A stretch of DNA of 64,000 bases, from the NCBI GenBank assembly GCA_027625915.1, contig JANTQA010000012.1, positions 16,826,501-16,890,500 on the forward strand, written 5' to 3'. The position numbers and the translations under genes are program-made. Under the pieces are notes generated by a model. It did not search any database, had not been told where the DNA came from, and saw only the letters and a list, made by a program, of their open reading frames with translations. Positions 45,457 through 61,259 of the stretch are shown here, one piece after another; the first letter of the stretch is position 1; every line of letters starts with the position of its first letter. The DNA is from Anaeramoeba flamelloides. Its lineage: Eukaryota; Metamonada; Anaeramoebidae.

Positions 45457-45732
45457 ATGACACAAGAAGCAAAAGAAGAGAACTTTTTCAGTCTTTTGAT
45501 TGGCAACCAAGTCATTGTTAAAATAGAAAGTGGAACAGAATTTCATGGCAATCTAGTGAATTTTGATGGATCAATGAATGTTGCACTTGAACACGCAGAA
45601 GAATGGAACGGTGGTACATTAGTACAGCAGTATGGAGACATTTTTATACGTGGTAATAATGTTTTTTATATTACCCCAAAACAAAAAGAGAAAGACAAAG
45701 ACAAAGAAAAAGACTTACAAATAGAAAATTAA
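45457..45732 (+). CDS. LSM6: U6 snRNA-associated Sm-like protein LSm6
   Basis: 91 residues. The Sm1 motif is FFSLLIGNQVIVKIESGTEF HGNLVNFDGSMNVALEHAEE (split here for reading), and the Sm2 motif YGDIFIRGNNVFYI matches LSm6 (YGDAFIRGNNVLYI). LSm6 is one of seven subunits of the LSm1-7 (cytoplasmic mRNA decay) and LSm2-8 (nuclear U6 snRNA) rings. The lysine-rich C-terminal tail (KQKEKDKDKEKD) is slightly longer than usual. The ATG at 45457 gives the expected length. An AG acceptor (ATTAG|CCTAGG) lies 19 bp upstream, and a GTAAGA donor near 45353 could make an 85-bp 5'-UTR intron. That join would put TGA upstream in frame, which supports 45457 as the start. Confidence 0.93.
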   Translation: MTQEAKEENFFSLLIGNQVIVKIESGTEFHGNLVNFDGSMNVALEHAEEWNGGTLVQQYGDIFIRGNNVFYITPKQKEKDKDKEKDLQIEN

Positions 45733-46189
45733 TAAAAGAAAACAATCAAAATAAAATAAAAAAAAAAAATTAAAGTACAATTTGAGTTTGTTTTTAATGG
45801 TTTAATTAATTAGTACTCTTTTTGTTAACTTTTAAACTTCAACTTGTCAAAAAAGATTAAGAGATTAAAAATTAATCGATCCCTTTCATAAGAATTAGAA
45901 GAAAAAAAAAAAAAAGCAATATTTTTTCAGATTACCAAACACCTAACCTTCCCCCTTTATTAACAGAAACTTGATCTTGGTACCATAAAATTGAATACAT
46001 CCAATTCAAAATTGTAAATATTCAATCAAAAAACGTACAACAAAAATCCTTTTTCTTTTTAAGGTATAACACCCAAAAAAGAACAAAAATAAATTTGGAA
46101 AATCATTCACAGCTCATCAAACAATTCCAAAGTAAAGAACGACTAACAAAGCAAATATCTCAATCTTAGAAACACGCTTTTTAGAAAAA

Positions 46190-46500
46190 GTATAGTATTT
46201 TTAAAAATACCGTACATGAAAATAAGTCCTGACACGATTTTTTAATTGTTAATAATAGAAAAATTTAAAAAATCCTTTTTTTTTTAAAAACTAAATTTTT
46301 TTTTATAAACCCAGTATTAAACCTCCCTTAAATTCATTAAAGCGAGGTTCTCTAGAACACGCTTTTAATTGTTTGATAGCCAAATTAGATTTACATATCT
46401 CGAAAAACAATAGAATTTTCTGGGGTTTTGTTATAAATTTACTACACTCATAATTTTTATTCTTTTTTTTTGATTGATTGAATATTGCTTTGAACAAGTG
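46190..46500. repeat. Dispersed repeat, copy 1 (partner 57555-57880)
   Basis: Shared blocks with 57555-57880 in order: 'acatgaaaa.aa.tcctgaca', 'gatttttaattgttaat', 'aaattcattaaag', 'tctagaga/aa..c.c', 'tttaattgtttgata', 'ttttgattgattgaat'. It lies 3' of LSM6; the partner lies in the long ARL1 intron. The small ORFs in either copy do not match each other. Confidence 0.55.
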
Positions 46501-46837
46501 TAATTTAATTAATCATCATTCTAATAAGTGATTGAGTTATAATTTTAAAAGTTTGATCCTTATTTATTTATTTATTTATAGAAAGGAGTAATTATAGATA
46601 AAATCATCAAAAAAAAAAAAGAGAAGAAGAGAAATAATTAATATATATATATAATAAATTTATCATTTTCATGACCAAGTAGAAACTACCCATGTCCTGA
46701 ATACACAGGGGAGGCAAAAACCCGATAGAATTTTTATCAATCATCGATAAAAATTCCACATTCCTTGATTAATAATCGGTATTCCACGACTCTCAGAGTG
46801 GGACACTGGAAAGTTTGATTCTTAAAACACTATTCCC

Positions 46838-47065
46838 AGTATCAAACCAAAAAATGTTTTTTTTTTTTTGTCATTTTTTTTCAATCTCCTTTTTCAAAAA
46901 ACCCCATGAAAAAAAGGTTAACTGAATGTAAAAATGATTACTATTCAAACCTAGCCAAATACTTGGTTCAAAACAATAGCTTGAGGATATTCCAAAAGAT
47001 TTAATTAATAAAAAAATTACAAAAAAAAAAAAAAAAAGCTTATTTTTTTATTTTATAATGACACT
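46838..47065. mobile_element. Inverted-repeat element C, short copy
   Basis: The left end 'agtatcaaaccaaaaaatg' and right end 'ttataatgacact' match element C. The 'tttttcaaaaaaccccatga' and 'actattcaaacctagcc' blocks are shared with 44290-44370. The interior is mostly deleted. Confidence 0.55.
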
Positions 47066-48047
47066 CGGACTTTTAATAAAAGAAATTATTTAGCAACTAC
47101 AAAACATTTTTCCAAATATTAATAGTTAAAAACTATACCCAGATATATTTTTATAATCAAGATTTTTTTCAATATTTTTGATAAAATAAAATTTTACAAT
47201 CGAATTTAAATTGAATTATTTTCAATTGATATTTTTTATAAAATGAGATAACGATTTTTGGTTCTGTTTGCAATCAAAAACGAGCATTTTGAACATTGGA
47301 ATTAATCCCTTTTTAACTATTAATTAATAAAAACAATCATTTTATATTATCAAACATTTATTGTGAAAAAAATGTTCCGATTTATTATTTTTATTTATTT
47401 AGAGAAAGAAGTAATTAAAAATAACTTTTTAGATTTCTCTTAATAGAAAAACATATTGGTAAAAATTTTAATTGATATTTCTTACAAATAAAAAACAAAA
47501 TCTCAAAAATTAAAGTGAAACCACAAAATTTCCTATTCTAAAAGTGAAAACTAAACTCTTTTTAAAAATAAAAAGGCTAATAAAATTTCAAGAATTATTC
47601 ACAATTGAATCAAATTAATTTTAGTATCATTCTAAAATATATGTAACCGTTTAAAACATAAAAAAAAACACCTAACTGGGTGTTTAAAACTCTTTAAACA
47701 AAAACAATCAAAATTAAAATTAAATAATAAAAAAATTGATGTATCCTTTTATTTGAATTGAGAAATAACGTTTTGTAAATTGTAAAAAATAAGGGATTAT
47801 CAAATCAATTAAAACCTGTTGAACAAGTTGAATTGGGAAAAAGTTCTATACATTTTATTGATAACTCTTTAAACGTCAAATTTTACTAACCTAAAGTTTC
47901 TTTTCCAATATAAAACCTGAATTCATGATGCTATTTTATTGGAATTGTTTTTTTTTTTCTTGATTTTCTTTTTTCTTTGTACCATGCATCAATCCAATAA
48001 TGGTCTTTCTGAATTTCTATATCTATCTCATTCGAAATCAAACTTAA

Positions 48048-48798
48048 GGGATTAGTGTCTACCAAGGAGAAGCCTAGAAACAAAGTATGTTGTTATTGTA
48101 CCATAACCACATTCGTGCTACATTGTTCAAATGTTTATAAAAAATCAATTAGTTAAGCAGTAATATTTGTTGATCTTATCAATGAAAAATGATCCTTATA
48201 TTTGAAAAAAACTCAGAAATTTCAGAATAAAATCTGCATTTCGCCATAAATTTAAAGGTTGAATTATCAATATTCAGACTACAAAGTCACAAAATATCTT
48301 TCTTAAATTTGTGGCGAAATGTAGTTTAGTTACTAAAAAATTCGTTTTTTTTTAAAAAATTAAATAATTATAGAATAAATTTTTTTGACAAATTATTTCT
48401 CAAATCATTCAAATATATTGATGCTACAAGTATCTTTATCAAAAGCAAGCAAAACTAATCAGTTTTTGGGCTTTTATGTTGACAATTATTGAGTTAATCT
48501 TTGAAAATAAAAAATTATAAAAATACTTACTTTTGGAAGTTCTAAATCCAAATTATTAAATATCGAATACACTGTATTTTGGGTTTCTATTATACGATTT
48601 GGAAAAGGAATTAAAAAAAAATTTTTTCAAAATGAAACTTTTTTAATTGTGATCATTAGTAAAAAATGTAATAATTTTTTGTGCAATAAGATTTATAATA
48701 GATTTTTTAGAGCTATTAGAGCCATAGTGCACTAATATCATTTATGCCCGATTACAACATACTTTGATTATAGAGAAATCTATGGTGAAGCTAATCCC
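48048..48798. mobile_element. TTAA-flanked element family T1, copy 2
   Basis: 751-bp unit between TTAA at 48044-48047 and TTAA at 48799-48802, with ends GGGATTAGTGTCTACC and the complement of GGGATTAGCTTCACC. Shared with copy 1 are the ends and the internal 'aatctgcatttcgcc', 'tttaaaggttgaattatcaa' and 'aaatttgtggcgaaatgtag' blocks. Copy 1 carries these internal blocks inverted relative to the window. Confidence 0.8.
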
Positions 48799-48802
48799 TT
48801 AA

Positions 48803-49529
48803 GCCGTTTCCATTTTTATACTGGTAGATTATTTCAAAATTGATTTTTTTTATCTTGTTTTTTTCTCATTTTCCAACTGTTCAATACCCGTAAATAAAAA
48901 AACAAAAAATTAAAAAATGCATAATTAAAACGAAAATCACCAATAAGTAAGTTATCTTATTAACAATCAAAATCAATGGTATTGATGAATTGAGAGGTGT
49001 GTCATTTTGTTTGGGGCAGAGTTTACAATAAAAAAGGTTTTGTGTATTCTAGAAAATTTAACCTTTCCAGAGAAAATTTCTTCATTTTTTGGAAAGTGTA
49101 AGAAATATTCTGTGAAATTGATTTTTTAACAAAGAGTAGAGGACAGCTGTGATCAAAAAGTGAGGATTTTACATTTTAAAAAAACTTGTTATTCACTTTT
49201 CTTTCCATTTTTGAATTTTTATCTTGTTAAACCAAATCAAATTTATAAAAAAATTTTTTGAAGAAAAAAAAAAGATATTTTTATAACAAAACAATCAAAA
49301 AATAATGTTTGTATTTTATTTCTTATGTATGTATGTAAATATCTTCTACTTTCTTTTTTGAATATTGTTTGACTTTTTTTAAATAAGAATTTTTATATTT
49401 CGTCTACTTTCAGAATTAAATAGATTTGAAACTATTATCTAAATTAAAAAATATTTTCTGAACCAATTGCCACTTTCGTTAAAATTAAGATGTCTTTTGA
49501 ACAAAAAAGTCAATTTGTTTGTTTTCAGA
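48803..49529. other. Intergenic 3' of RPN3, no gene seen
   Basis: AT-rich DNA downstream of the RPN3 stop on the minus strand. No feature beyond possible poly(A) signals. Confidence 0.35.
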
Positions 49530-52500
49530 TTATAAATTACCAGGTTCTCCTTGATCAAAATCGCCCTTTCCTTCTTCATTATTTGTACTCATCTTTTCTA
49601 ATTCCTTTAATTGTTCTTTCCCCTCCTCTGTGTCAATTTCTTCTTGCTCTTTTAAGAGTTCTTCTGGAAATCGCATATTTTTAACAGCTGTATTATGAAT
49701 ATTCAAACAAAATTTAATTCGCTGTCCAAAAGCTTTTTGTGGGATGAGCGTTGAATATAAATCACCCATTTCTTTAAATTTAATATATTTTTCTTCATGG
49801 TTTATAATAGCATCAATAACGCCATCAAAAATCGCCTTTTATCATTATAAAAATAAGAAAATTATTATTGATTATAAAAATATTTTATTAAGGAATTTTG
49901 AGACAAAAATTGTTGATATAAAATTATAAAATAGTTTTGTGTTTGATTGTAAATAAAGATTGTGTTCTTTTCTTTTCTTTTTTTCATTTTTTTTACTATT
50001 TGTAAATACTATAATTTTGTAATTAATAAATGAAATATTTTTATTTCAAATTTTTGAATATTTTTTCTTCACAATTGGGTAGGTGATTGGAAAAATTCAA
50101 AACACCTTTACAAATCAATTAAAAATGAAAATTTTTCATGATTTCTGAATTAAAAAAAAAATAATTTTTCTCATAATTTTAAAAAAAAATCATATTTTTA
50201 ATATTATTAATTTTACCAGATTCAATATCCTGATTAGCTCTAGTATAAGCTATTTGCAAGAAAGTGGGGCAAATTTATTTTAAAATATATATTTTAAACT
50301 CAATCTTCAAAAAAGTATTTATATATCCAAAATCATTAACTACCATTTATTGATTCTTGATAATAATTCAATTTGTTTTTTAATATTGTATTACACAAAT
50401 ATAGGATATTAAAATTTCTGATCTTGATTTTATCTGATATTTTTATAGGGGTGAAAATTGGTCTTTATTATTTTCTTTTTGATCAAAAAAACTGTTTTCC
50501 TAACTTGTTTAATCTCAACAAATTTACAAATAGAATTAAAAACATAGAAATACATTTTACTGTTTAAAAAATCATTTATACCCTTTCCATATTTCCAGTT
50601 TTTTATTGAAATAGGTCATGCATTGTTTTCACCAAAAATAGTACTATTTTTTTTTTCATTTTTTGGAAATATTCCAACAAAAATATTTTGAAATAAATAC
50701 CTTAGCCATTGATTCACTCAGTATTAATATTTAACTTAATTTGGTATTGTCAATTAACAAATAACTTCACCAACAAAGATTACTTTTTCTATAAAATGTA
50801 AAAAAAAAATTCCCCACTTTTTTGGAAATACCTTATAATAAAACTATGAATCTTTTAAAAAAATTTCAAATATAAGTTTGGGGATTAGGAGAGTGCCATA
50901 GAAGTGCCGTAGAGTGCCTAACTTTTCCAGAATTCAAAAGAATATTGAAAAATCAAAGATTTTACTCTATTCTTTTCAATTCCGGTAAAGATAATTGCTG
51001 TTTTTTTTAGTTTACAGAAAATACAACAATCAAAGATTTTGCTCAATTCTTTTAAAGTAAAAAAAAAACTAACGAAAAGTGCCCTGAAGTGCCCTCAAGT
51101 GTAGTAGAGTGACGTAGAGTTCCTAGGTTTTTTTTAATTTTAGAAATAAAAAGAAAATTTCAAAAATTTTCGGTTTAATTTTTAAAATTAAAAAAAATGT
51201 AACGGCGCTTTTCCAGAATTCAAAAGAATATTGAAAAATCTCTATGGGTTTACTCTAGTCTTTTCAGTTCTGGAAAACTTAATGGCAAATAAGTGGAATT
51301 TAAAAACTCTTCCCTTTACTTACAATAATAATAATAATAATAATAAATGAAAATTTTTTCGAGATTTAATTGACTCACCCTTATTGGGTTTTGAGGAAGC
51401 AATTTAAATTTTAGTAATATGGGTTTCACATTCTGATATTTTTTGGAGAAAATAACTCTGAATTCATTAAATTATTTGCACATTGTTTTAAACTAATCAA
51501 AAACATTTCAAAGATAAAATTTTGGTTTTAGTCAATACAATAAATAATTTGATAATTTTAGATTCAAACAATGAATTTCATAATGAAAAAATAAATGATC
51601 AAGTACTGTCCTAGGAATTTTTAGTGCACTATAAGAACACATACAAGACACAAAATAATCAAAATAAGGTACCTAAAAAAAAAAAACGATAACTCACAAA
51701 AAAGATTTGCCATAATCTTTTTTTTTTTTCAACTCGAACAATAATATCAAAAAATAATTTTATTTCTTAGATTCAAGAATTGTGCCTTAAAAAAAATTTT
51801 TTTTTTTTTTTTTTCTGATTTGATTGATTAGATTATAAGTTAAAAAGTCCTAGGACTGTAATAAAAAAGAGGCAAAAGGGAAAAATCAAAATAAAATAAA
51901 AGTAATTACTTTGGAACAAATTGATTCTACGGAATCAGAAGAGTCTAACTGTAATTTTTTGGAAATGTCTTCAAAAGAGATCCTTGAATAAGCTGAGTTC
52001 AATTTTTTTAGGCCTGTCTTAATTACATTTTGTCTTAATCTTAAAATAAGGGAATAGGTTTGATCTTCTTTAAATACCTTTGCTTCTCTTAAGACAACTT
52101 TTTTAAAGTCCCCAAGATTACCAGTACGTACTGCAGATGTTAATTCAAAATAAGGTTGAAGATATTTTTGGAGATCTTTTTCCATAAATAATTCAATTTC
52201 TGGGATTTCTCCAGTTAAAAGTTGCACAATACACAAAAATTTGTTGACAGATAATCTGAATCCTCTTGCACCTTTTGTCGTTTGTTTTTTTTTTTGTTTT
52301 TTGTTTTGTTTTTTGTTTTTTGTTTTTTATTGTTTTATTTATTTTTTGTTTTTTATTTTATTTTTTGTTTTGTTTGTACGTTTTAAAGATATGAAATTAG
52401 AAACAAGCGAAAATTAAAAACAATTAATAAAGTGGATGAATAATTGAATTGCTAAAAAAAATTCTTTTAAAGTGTGTTCTGAAAAAAAGAAAGAAAGAAA

Positions 52501-53658
52501 GAGTTTTCTTTTTTTTTTTTTTTTTTTCTTTATTTTTTAAGAAATTTGGTTGAATTTAAAATATTTACCAGCTCTTGGTGCTTTTCTTTTGGCTTCTCTT
52601 AAACACCTAAAACTTTCTGTATAATCTAATTGGATTGCTTTAATTCTTCCAAGATAATATAAGTATCTGACGTGCTGACTATTTAAAGAATTGGGAGGGA
52701 ATTGTGATTTTGAAATCAATTTATCACCCTGATCATACAGATTGAATTGTAAATAATTACGAAGTAAACAATTGATTAAAACTGCTTGTGTTGAAACGTC
52801 CCGTCTTAAGGTACTTGTTCTATAAGCTGAAAGTAATTTTCTTTTGAATTTGTTTGATTTTTTTGTATTATTTGTTTGATAGATTTGTGTATGACAAGAA
52901 AAGAAAAGGTTGTTAAGTAAAAAAGAAAAAAAGGATAAAAGAAAAGATGTATAAAAAAAAGAAAAGTATTTGTTTTTTGTTATTTTTTTTGTTATTTTGT
53001 TGAAATCTATTTTTTTTTTTTCAATTTTTGTTACGATTTTATTGTTGTTTTGAAAAAAAAATAAAGGTTGGCTTTGCTATTACTTTCTAATTTGTTTTGA
53101 GTGACCCAAAATTTCATTGATTCTTGAGTAATAAAAAAAAACTTTTGAAAAGAAAGAATCAAGAGTTCTTCTATTCTTTTTTTCGATAAAGTCAATTGAA
53201 AATTCACATAATTTCAAGGCATTTTCATAATCTTTAAGTTTGCATAATTGTAATAAGGACAATAACTGAAGGTATGCTTTCTCTTCAGGATATTTGGCCT
53301 GAATAATTATATTTCTTTGTTGTTTTTTTTTCTCTTTATCTTCTTCCTCTTCTTCTTCTTTTTCAATTTCAATTTGCATATCTTTTTTTTCTTCTTCTTC
53401 TTTTCCCTCTTTAATAAGTGTGCTTGGGAAAATCGTTACTAAAAGTGATTTTGTTTTGCTTTCTTCTTTGAGAGATTCCTCAATTAATTTGGCAAGAATT
53501 TGTGGGTTTATTCTTCGACGTGTTATGCTTAATTTCCGTAAGACCCTAACCAAGTATCGGCTTTCATCTTCATCTACAGACTTTTGTAAAAGTGATAAGT
53601 GTTCTTTAAGATCTTGAATTGTTATTAAGTCTTTCGAACTCAGTGTTGTGTGTTCCAT
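49530..53658 (-). CDS. RPN3: 26S proteasome regulatory subunit Rpn3 (PSMD3)
   Basis: Four exons: 53658-53084, 52840-52569, 52271-51910 and 49835-49530 (introns 243, 297 and 2074 bp), 1515 nt, 504 residues; human PSMD3 is 534. Joins restore conserved sequence: [34 protein letters not shown] and [22 protein letters not shown]. Hallmarks are [39 protein letters not shown], the PCI region ([21 protein letters not shown]-like [16 protein letters not shown]) and the C-terminal [22 protein letters not shown]. Rpn3 is a PCI subunit of the proteasome lid that scaffolds Rpn11/Sem1 assembly. An acidic/lysine insert ([15 protein letters not shown]) lies near residue 100. A donor-like GTAATT just before the stop leaves a small chance of another 3' exon. 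The third intron carries a MITE and a dispersed repeat. Confidence 0.93.
50893..51290. repeat. 'gtgccgtagagtgcct' repeat, multiple units
   Basis: Two similar units ('cttttccagaattcaaaaga atattgaaaaatc', then 'actcta.tcttttca.ttc') at 50925-50995 and 51208-51285, separated by a run of 'agtgcc' variants at 51070-51125. It lies inside RPN3 intron 3 and relates to 11728-11850. Confidence 0.6.
51606..51858. mobile_element. Tc1/mariner-type MITE (CCTAGGAC family)
   Basis: 253-bp unit flanked by TA, with ends CTGTCCTAGGAATTTTTAG and the complement CAGTCCTAGGACTTTTTAAC. The interior is AT-rich with a 'gtgccttaa' block. It lies in RPN3 intron 3, about 50 bp from the exon 3 donor. Confidence 0.7.
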
Positions 53659-56295
53659 CAGTTTATTAAATAAAACTTTTTTTAGGAAAATAAAATGAGA
53701 AAAAATAAAATAATTATATAAAGTATTTTCTCTTGAATCTTTGAAAAATGAACTGCTTATTGACTTATTTCAAAATTCAGAAACTTTTTAGATTTTTTAA
53801 AACTTTTTTATCATTGCAAGGTGATAAAAACTATTCTTGTTTTAAAATGAAAATGAAAATTTTTAATTCAAATTTTGAGTTTTTTATACTCACCTAAGAT
53901 TTGTCCTTATTGATTATAATCCCTGAAGAATGTAAAAACGATATCCTGTGCTTAGTCTAAGCCCATATTATTATGGTTCTTAACAGATCGATCTGATGCT
54001 TATTACGGATAAATTGCAATTTGTATTTGGAAATTTTTTGTTGATTTTCACTTTTGATATTATTAATCTCAAGCTTTGAGTACAGTATTTTATGAAGTCA
54101 AGTGTTCAGAAACTCTGTAAAACTAGAAGTTCTTTAAAATATTATTTTTTAGTAACTCTTTGATGTTTAACAGTTGAAGATTTATAAAAAAGGAAATTGA
54201 ACTAAAAATTTTTTGAAATTTCTTAGAATTTATTAGTATTAATTTTAATAGTTGTTCAAAAAAGGCTATTAATTTATTTAAATCTTTACAAAATCGGAAT
54301 TAAAGACTGTATGATTAATATATTGGAAGCTATTTAATAAAAAAAGTGATCCGTAGATTTTAGATTGAAATTTTGATTTAGGTTTTGATTTTAATTGGTG
54401 AATTTATAATATTTTTTTTTTTTATCAAAGTAATTGAGCCAAAGGAAAATTAAAAAATTCTTCTTCAATTCAAAAATCAAAATTCTTTTTTAATATCAAC
54501 CTTTCTATTAGTCTTGAACTCTTCAATTTGGATTGCTAAAAAAAAAAAAAAAATACATGGCTCGCCTATTTCAACTACTATTAATAATAAAATTAAGTTA
54601 AAGATTGATCAGTTAAGAACGAAAAACACATGGGCTTACACTAAACACAAGCTAATTTTTTTTGCATTATTCAGGGATTATAATGTGTATTTTATTAAAT
54701 TTTAAATTTGTTAAAATTTAAAAATTGGTCAAATTGAATTCTTTCGTATTTTTGAATAGTTTCTTGATTATTATCATCTGTCTGAAAGTTGTAATGTATT
54801 TTAAGGAAAGTGAGAGTTTAAATAAAAAAGATTATTTTCTGATTGGCAGTATTTTATATCTTAAATTGCAGAAAAATATAAAATTTTGATATCATAAATA
54901 CTAAATATTTTTAAAAATTTTTTTGAAACCCAATTTTAACCACCAAAGTTAAATAGAAAATTTTTTACACTTAAATAAGTTATAAAATCTTAATTGGTCT
55001 CTTAATTGTTTTTTTTTCAAAATCTTGGCTAAAATTCTCTAACATACCATCCAAAAGACCAAAACCTACCTTAACATACCCTAATATACTTTGAAATACC
55101 TATAAGGGGTATTTTAAATAGATACAGTCAATATATTACAATTGAAATTACTTTTTAGAAAAAAATGCGAATTTGACCAATTTTGAAAAATAATAATTTT
55201 CCCAGTATAATCCTTAATAACTCACAATTTCTGTTTAATTTATCTATAAATGAAAATTATTTTGCAATAATCCTCATTTAGTATTAATTTATTATTTTAC
55301 AGTTGTGTTATTTTTTTCAAAATTTTGAAAATAAATTCATTTTGTTTTTCATTAAAATGTACTAGATATATCCTTTTGTTATATTTCTTTCGAGACATTT
55401 AAAAAAATAAATTTTAATTATATTTTATTCAGATTGTTAACGGCAAATAAAAGCATTGTATCTTAAATAATAGTACTAAAAAAATACCAATATTCCAGAG
55501 TAAAAGCCCATGTTTCAAATTGAAATCGGATATTTTTTTATCTTCTTGTTCCAACACAGCATCTAATTCAATATTTAAAATGATATCTAAGTTAAAATCA
55601 ATTTTGAAAGTAAACTCGTTGAAATTTTCAGGAAAATTTTCAATTAGGAATGTAATTTGTGAAAATTTTTCTTAATTTTCTTAATTTTTTTGAAATTTTT
55701 TGTATTTTTGATTATAAATTTGTAAAATTTAATCCCTTGTTTTGAGAACATTTGTAGATTTGATCCTATATTTTTAGAATTTCTTTTTTTTAAAAAGAAA
55801 ATTTAAAGAAACCAATAACAAATTAAATTAGGGTTAATTGCTGGTTTCTTTTATTGGTTAATGTTTAGGCTTTCTATAACAAAAAAACACGTTTTTTAAT
55901 TTGAAACACGGATTAAACTTTTCGGCACGCATTATTTTAACAACAGTAAATACTTTTCAAACAAAAACAGATAAAATTTTTTTCAATTTTTTAAAATAAA
56001 ATCAATTTAGAAGTTTCCAAATTCGATTTAAGAGTGGTTTAACCAAATAAAAAATAAAAATTAACATTGAGTTTGATCTTGTATGTCCAAAAAAAAAAAA
56101 TTTTTTTTTTCTAGTGTGCTTAAAAAAGAATTTTGTTCTTTTCGAGTAAGGCTGATAATTTAAAATATTAAAAAATCAATACAATAAAAAATAATTTTTT
56201 AAAATTCTTTTATAAAATTTTTATTTTCTTTTGTTGATAATGATGATATTATTCTTATTTCCCAAAAAAAATTGAAAATTAAATATCAAATAATA
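53659..56295. other. Intergenic between RPN3 and ARL1
   Basis: About 2.6 kb between the RPN3 start and the ARL1 stop, both on the minus strand. A plus-strand frame at 54514-54705 has a short richer part (DQLRTKNTWAYTKHK) but no supporting splice sites or homology. 55895-55960 resembles 7090-7160. No gene is supported. Confidence 0.35.
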
Positions 56296-59435
<3,140 letters not shown>

Positions 59436-60506
59436 GGAATTTTATGACAATTGAGAAAGTAATGTGTTGAAAAAAAATTTTGAAAAAAAAATGATTTTCG
59501 AATGGGTATTGGATTTATATTTTTGATTCAGTTTTACTCTGTTTGGGAACAATTTTGTTATTTTTGTTTAGAATCGAATGCTTGGGTGAGTGTCTTGTCC
59601 TTTAATGACTTGATCTGTAAAGTAGGGACTTTTTTTTAAAGTCAAACAAAGTTATTCTCTGATTGTCAATTTTTTTGTTTTTCTTCGCTAGGTAATAATT
59701 TATATTATCGATGAAATATTGAAAAACTAAAGTAATAGTTAAAGAGATATTCTGTTATAATAGTTGTAATTGATTATTAGTTTTGGAGAATATTTTTATT
59801 GTCTCTCTTTGAAAATTTAGTTTCTTGGGATTTTTTTTATTCTTAAAAAAAATTACTTTTGATTTTTTAAAAAGTTTTTAATTTGACAAATAAATTTCAA
59901 AATCAATTTTTTGTTCAATAGAATACTCAAAATGATTTATTCTTTGATGAAATTAACTTTGTATATAAAAACTGAATTATTTTATCTATCTAAGAATAAA
60001 AATTATTGTTTTTTTTGAGATTGGTGACTTGGGATTAATTTTTCAATAAAACCCCTTTTATTAATATTTTGAAGAAGTGATATTCCTGAGATTTTAATTC
60101 TTCAAATTCTAAGAGTATTTTGGATTTTAAAATTAAATATAAATTTATCAAAATTGGATTTATTATAAATAAATTTCCTGAAAAATAGTTAAGTTTCCCA
60201 ATGAATATCTTAAAAGTAAAATACTCTTTCAATGAGCAAATAAGATTTTCAAATTTGAGGATATGTGAACAAAGGAATTCAAAGCATACCATACTTAGAT
60301 TACATATTCATATTGATTTTAGTGATTACATTAAACACACATCTTCTATTTCTTTTCTATTTCTTTTTTATTTATTATGAATGGAGAAAAATAAATATGT
60401 AGTAGGGTGATTGGTTTTTTTTTTTAATTGAAAAGAAGAAGGCAAAATATCTGATTTTATTCAATGTTTTTTAGATATAACAAAAATAAAATAAAAAAAA
60501 AAACCT
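59436..60506. other. Upstream region of ARL1, no gene seen
   Basis: Presumed 5' UTR and promoter side of ARL1. AT-rich, with no exon or motif that I can support. Confidence 0.35.
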
Positions 60507-60597
60507 TGGAAATCTCCTAATTTAAAAAATTTACAACAAAATTTCAATAATGAATCGTAATTTTCTTTATCATTAATTAATAATGAAAATTAATATA
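60507..60597 (-). mobile_element. LINE 3'-end fragment
   Basis: The minus strand reads NDKENYDSLLKFCCKFFKLG, clearly related to NEKDNYDSLLKFLNKNLEIR of the LINE end at 19948-20204. It is followed by an A-rich tail (T-rich, read on the minus strand as 'ttttttttttttatttta'). The upstream side is cut off at the Tc1-type MITE that begins at 60598. Confidence 0.6.
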
Positions 60598-60793
60598 CAG
60601 TTAGTTTCACTTTTAAGGTACAAACTTTCAACGAAATTTAAAGCACAAAAAAATCTCAAATTAAGGCACAAAATTTGGAATTTTTTTTTTTACAATTTAT
60701 TTTTACTAGAATCTAAATTTTGTGTCTTAATTTGAGATTTTTTTGTGCTTTAAATTTCACTGAAAGTTTGTGCCTTAAAAGTGGAACTGACTG
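60598..60793. mobile_element. Tc1/mariner-type MITE (CAGTCAGT family), copy 2
   Basis: 196-bp palindrome flanked by TA, with ends CAGTTAGTTTCACTTTTAAG and the complement CAGTCAGTTCCACTTTTAAG. Clearly the same family as 5354-5551. Confidence 0.8.
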
Positions 60794-61259
60794 TAATTTT
60801 TAAATCAGAAATTTTATTACATTAATAGCAATTCAAAACTCAACACATTGGTTTATTAATACTAATAATCAAGCAATTATGTAAATTTTATGATAAAAAA
60901 AATAAATCAAAAAATATCTTACTCAAAAAATTTAATTTTTTGTTTGTATAAATTTTCAATAAAGATTAAATAAAGTGAAAAATGAAATTCAAAGGTCAAA
61001 ATTAAAAGTTTAATCTGAATAATTTTCTAAAAATTTTATTTAAGCAATAAAAATTACTTGAAAAAACAAATAAAAATTTTTACAAAATAATTTCATTTGT
61101 TAAATTGGAATTAAACAAATAAAAACTTTTTAAAAGATAAAATAATTAACCACTAAATTTGTAAAAAAAAAAAATAAAAAAAAATTCTTAAATATTATTC
61201 AAAGATAATAACATAATCTTGAAAACTAAATTTTTTTTTTTGAATTTTGTCAAATGTAA

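Noticed and set aside
49490-49929. Plus-strand ORFs over the RPN3 last exon
   Set aside because: Antisense shadows; the minus strand encodes the conserved RPN3 C-terminus.
54514-54705. Plus-strand ORF with TWAYTKHK segment
   Set aside because: Starts with a poly-Lys run from a homopolymer, with no splice sites or homology found.
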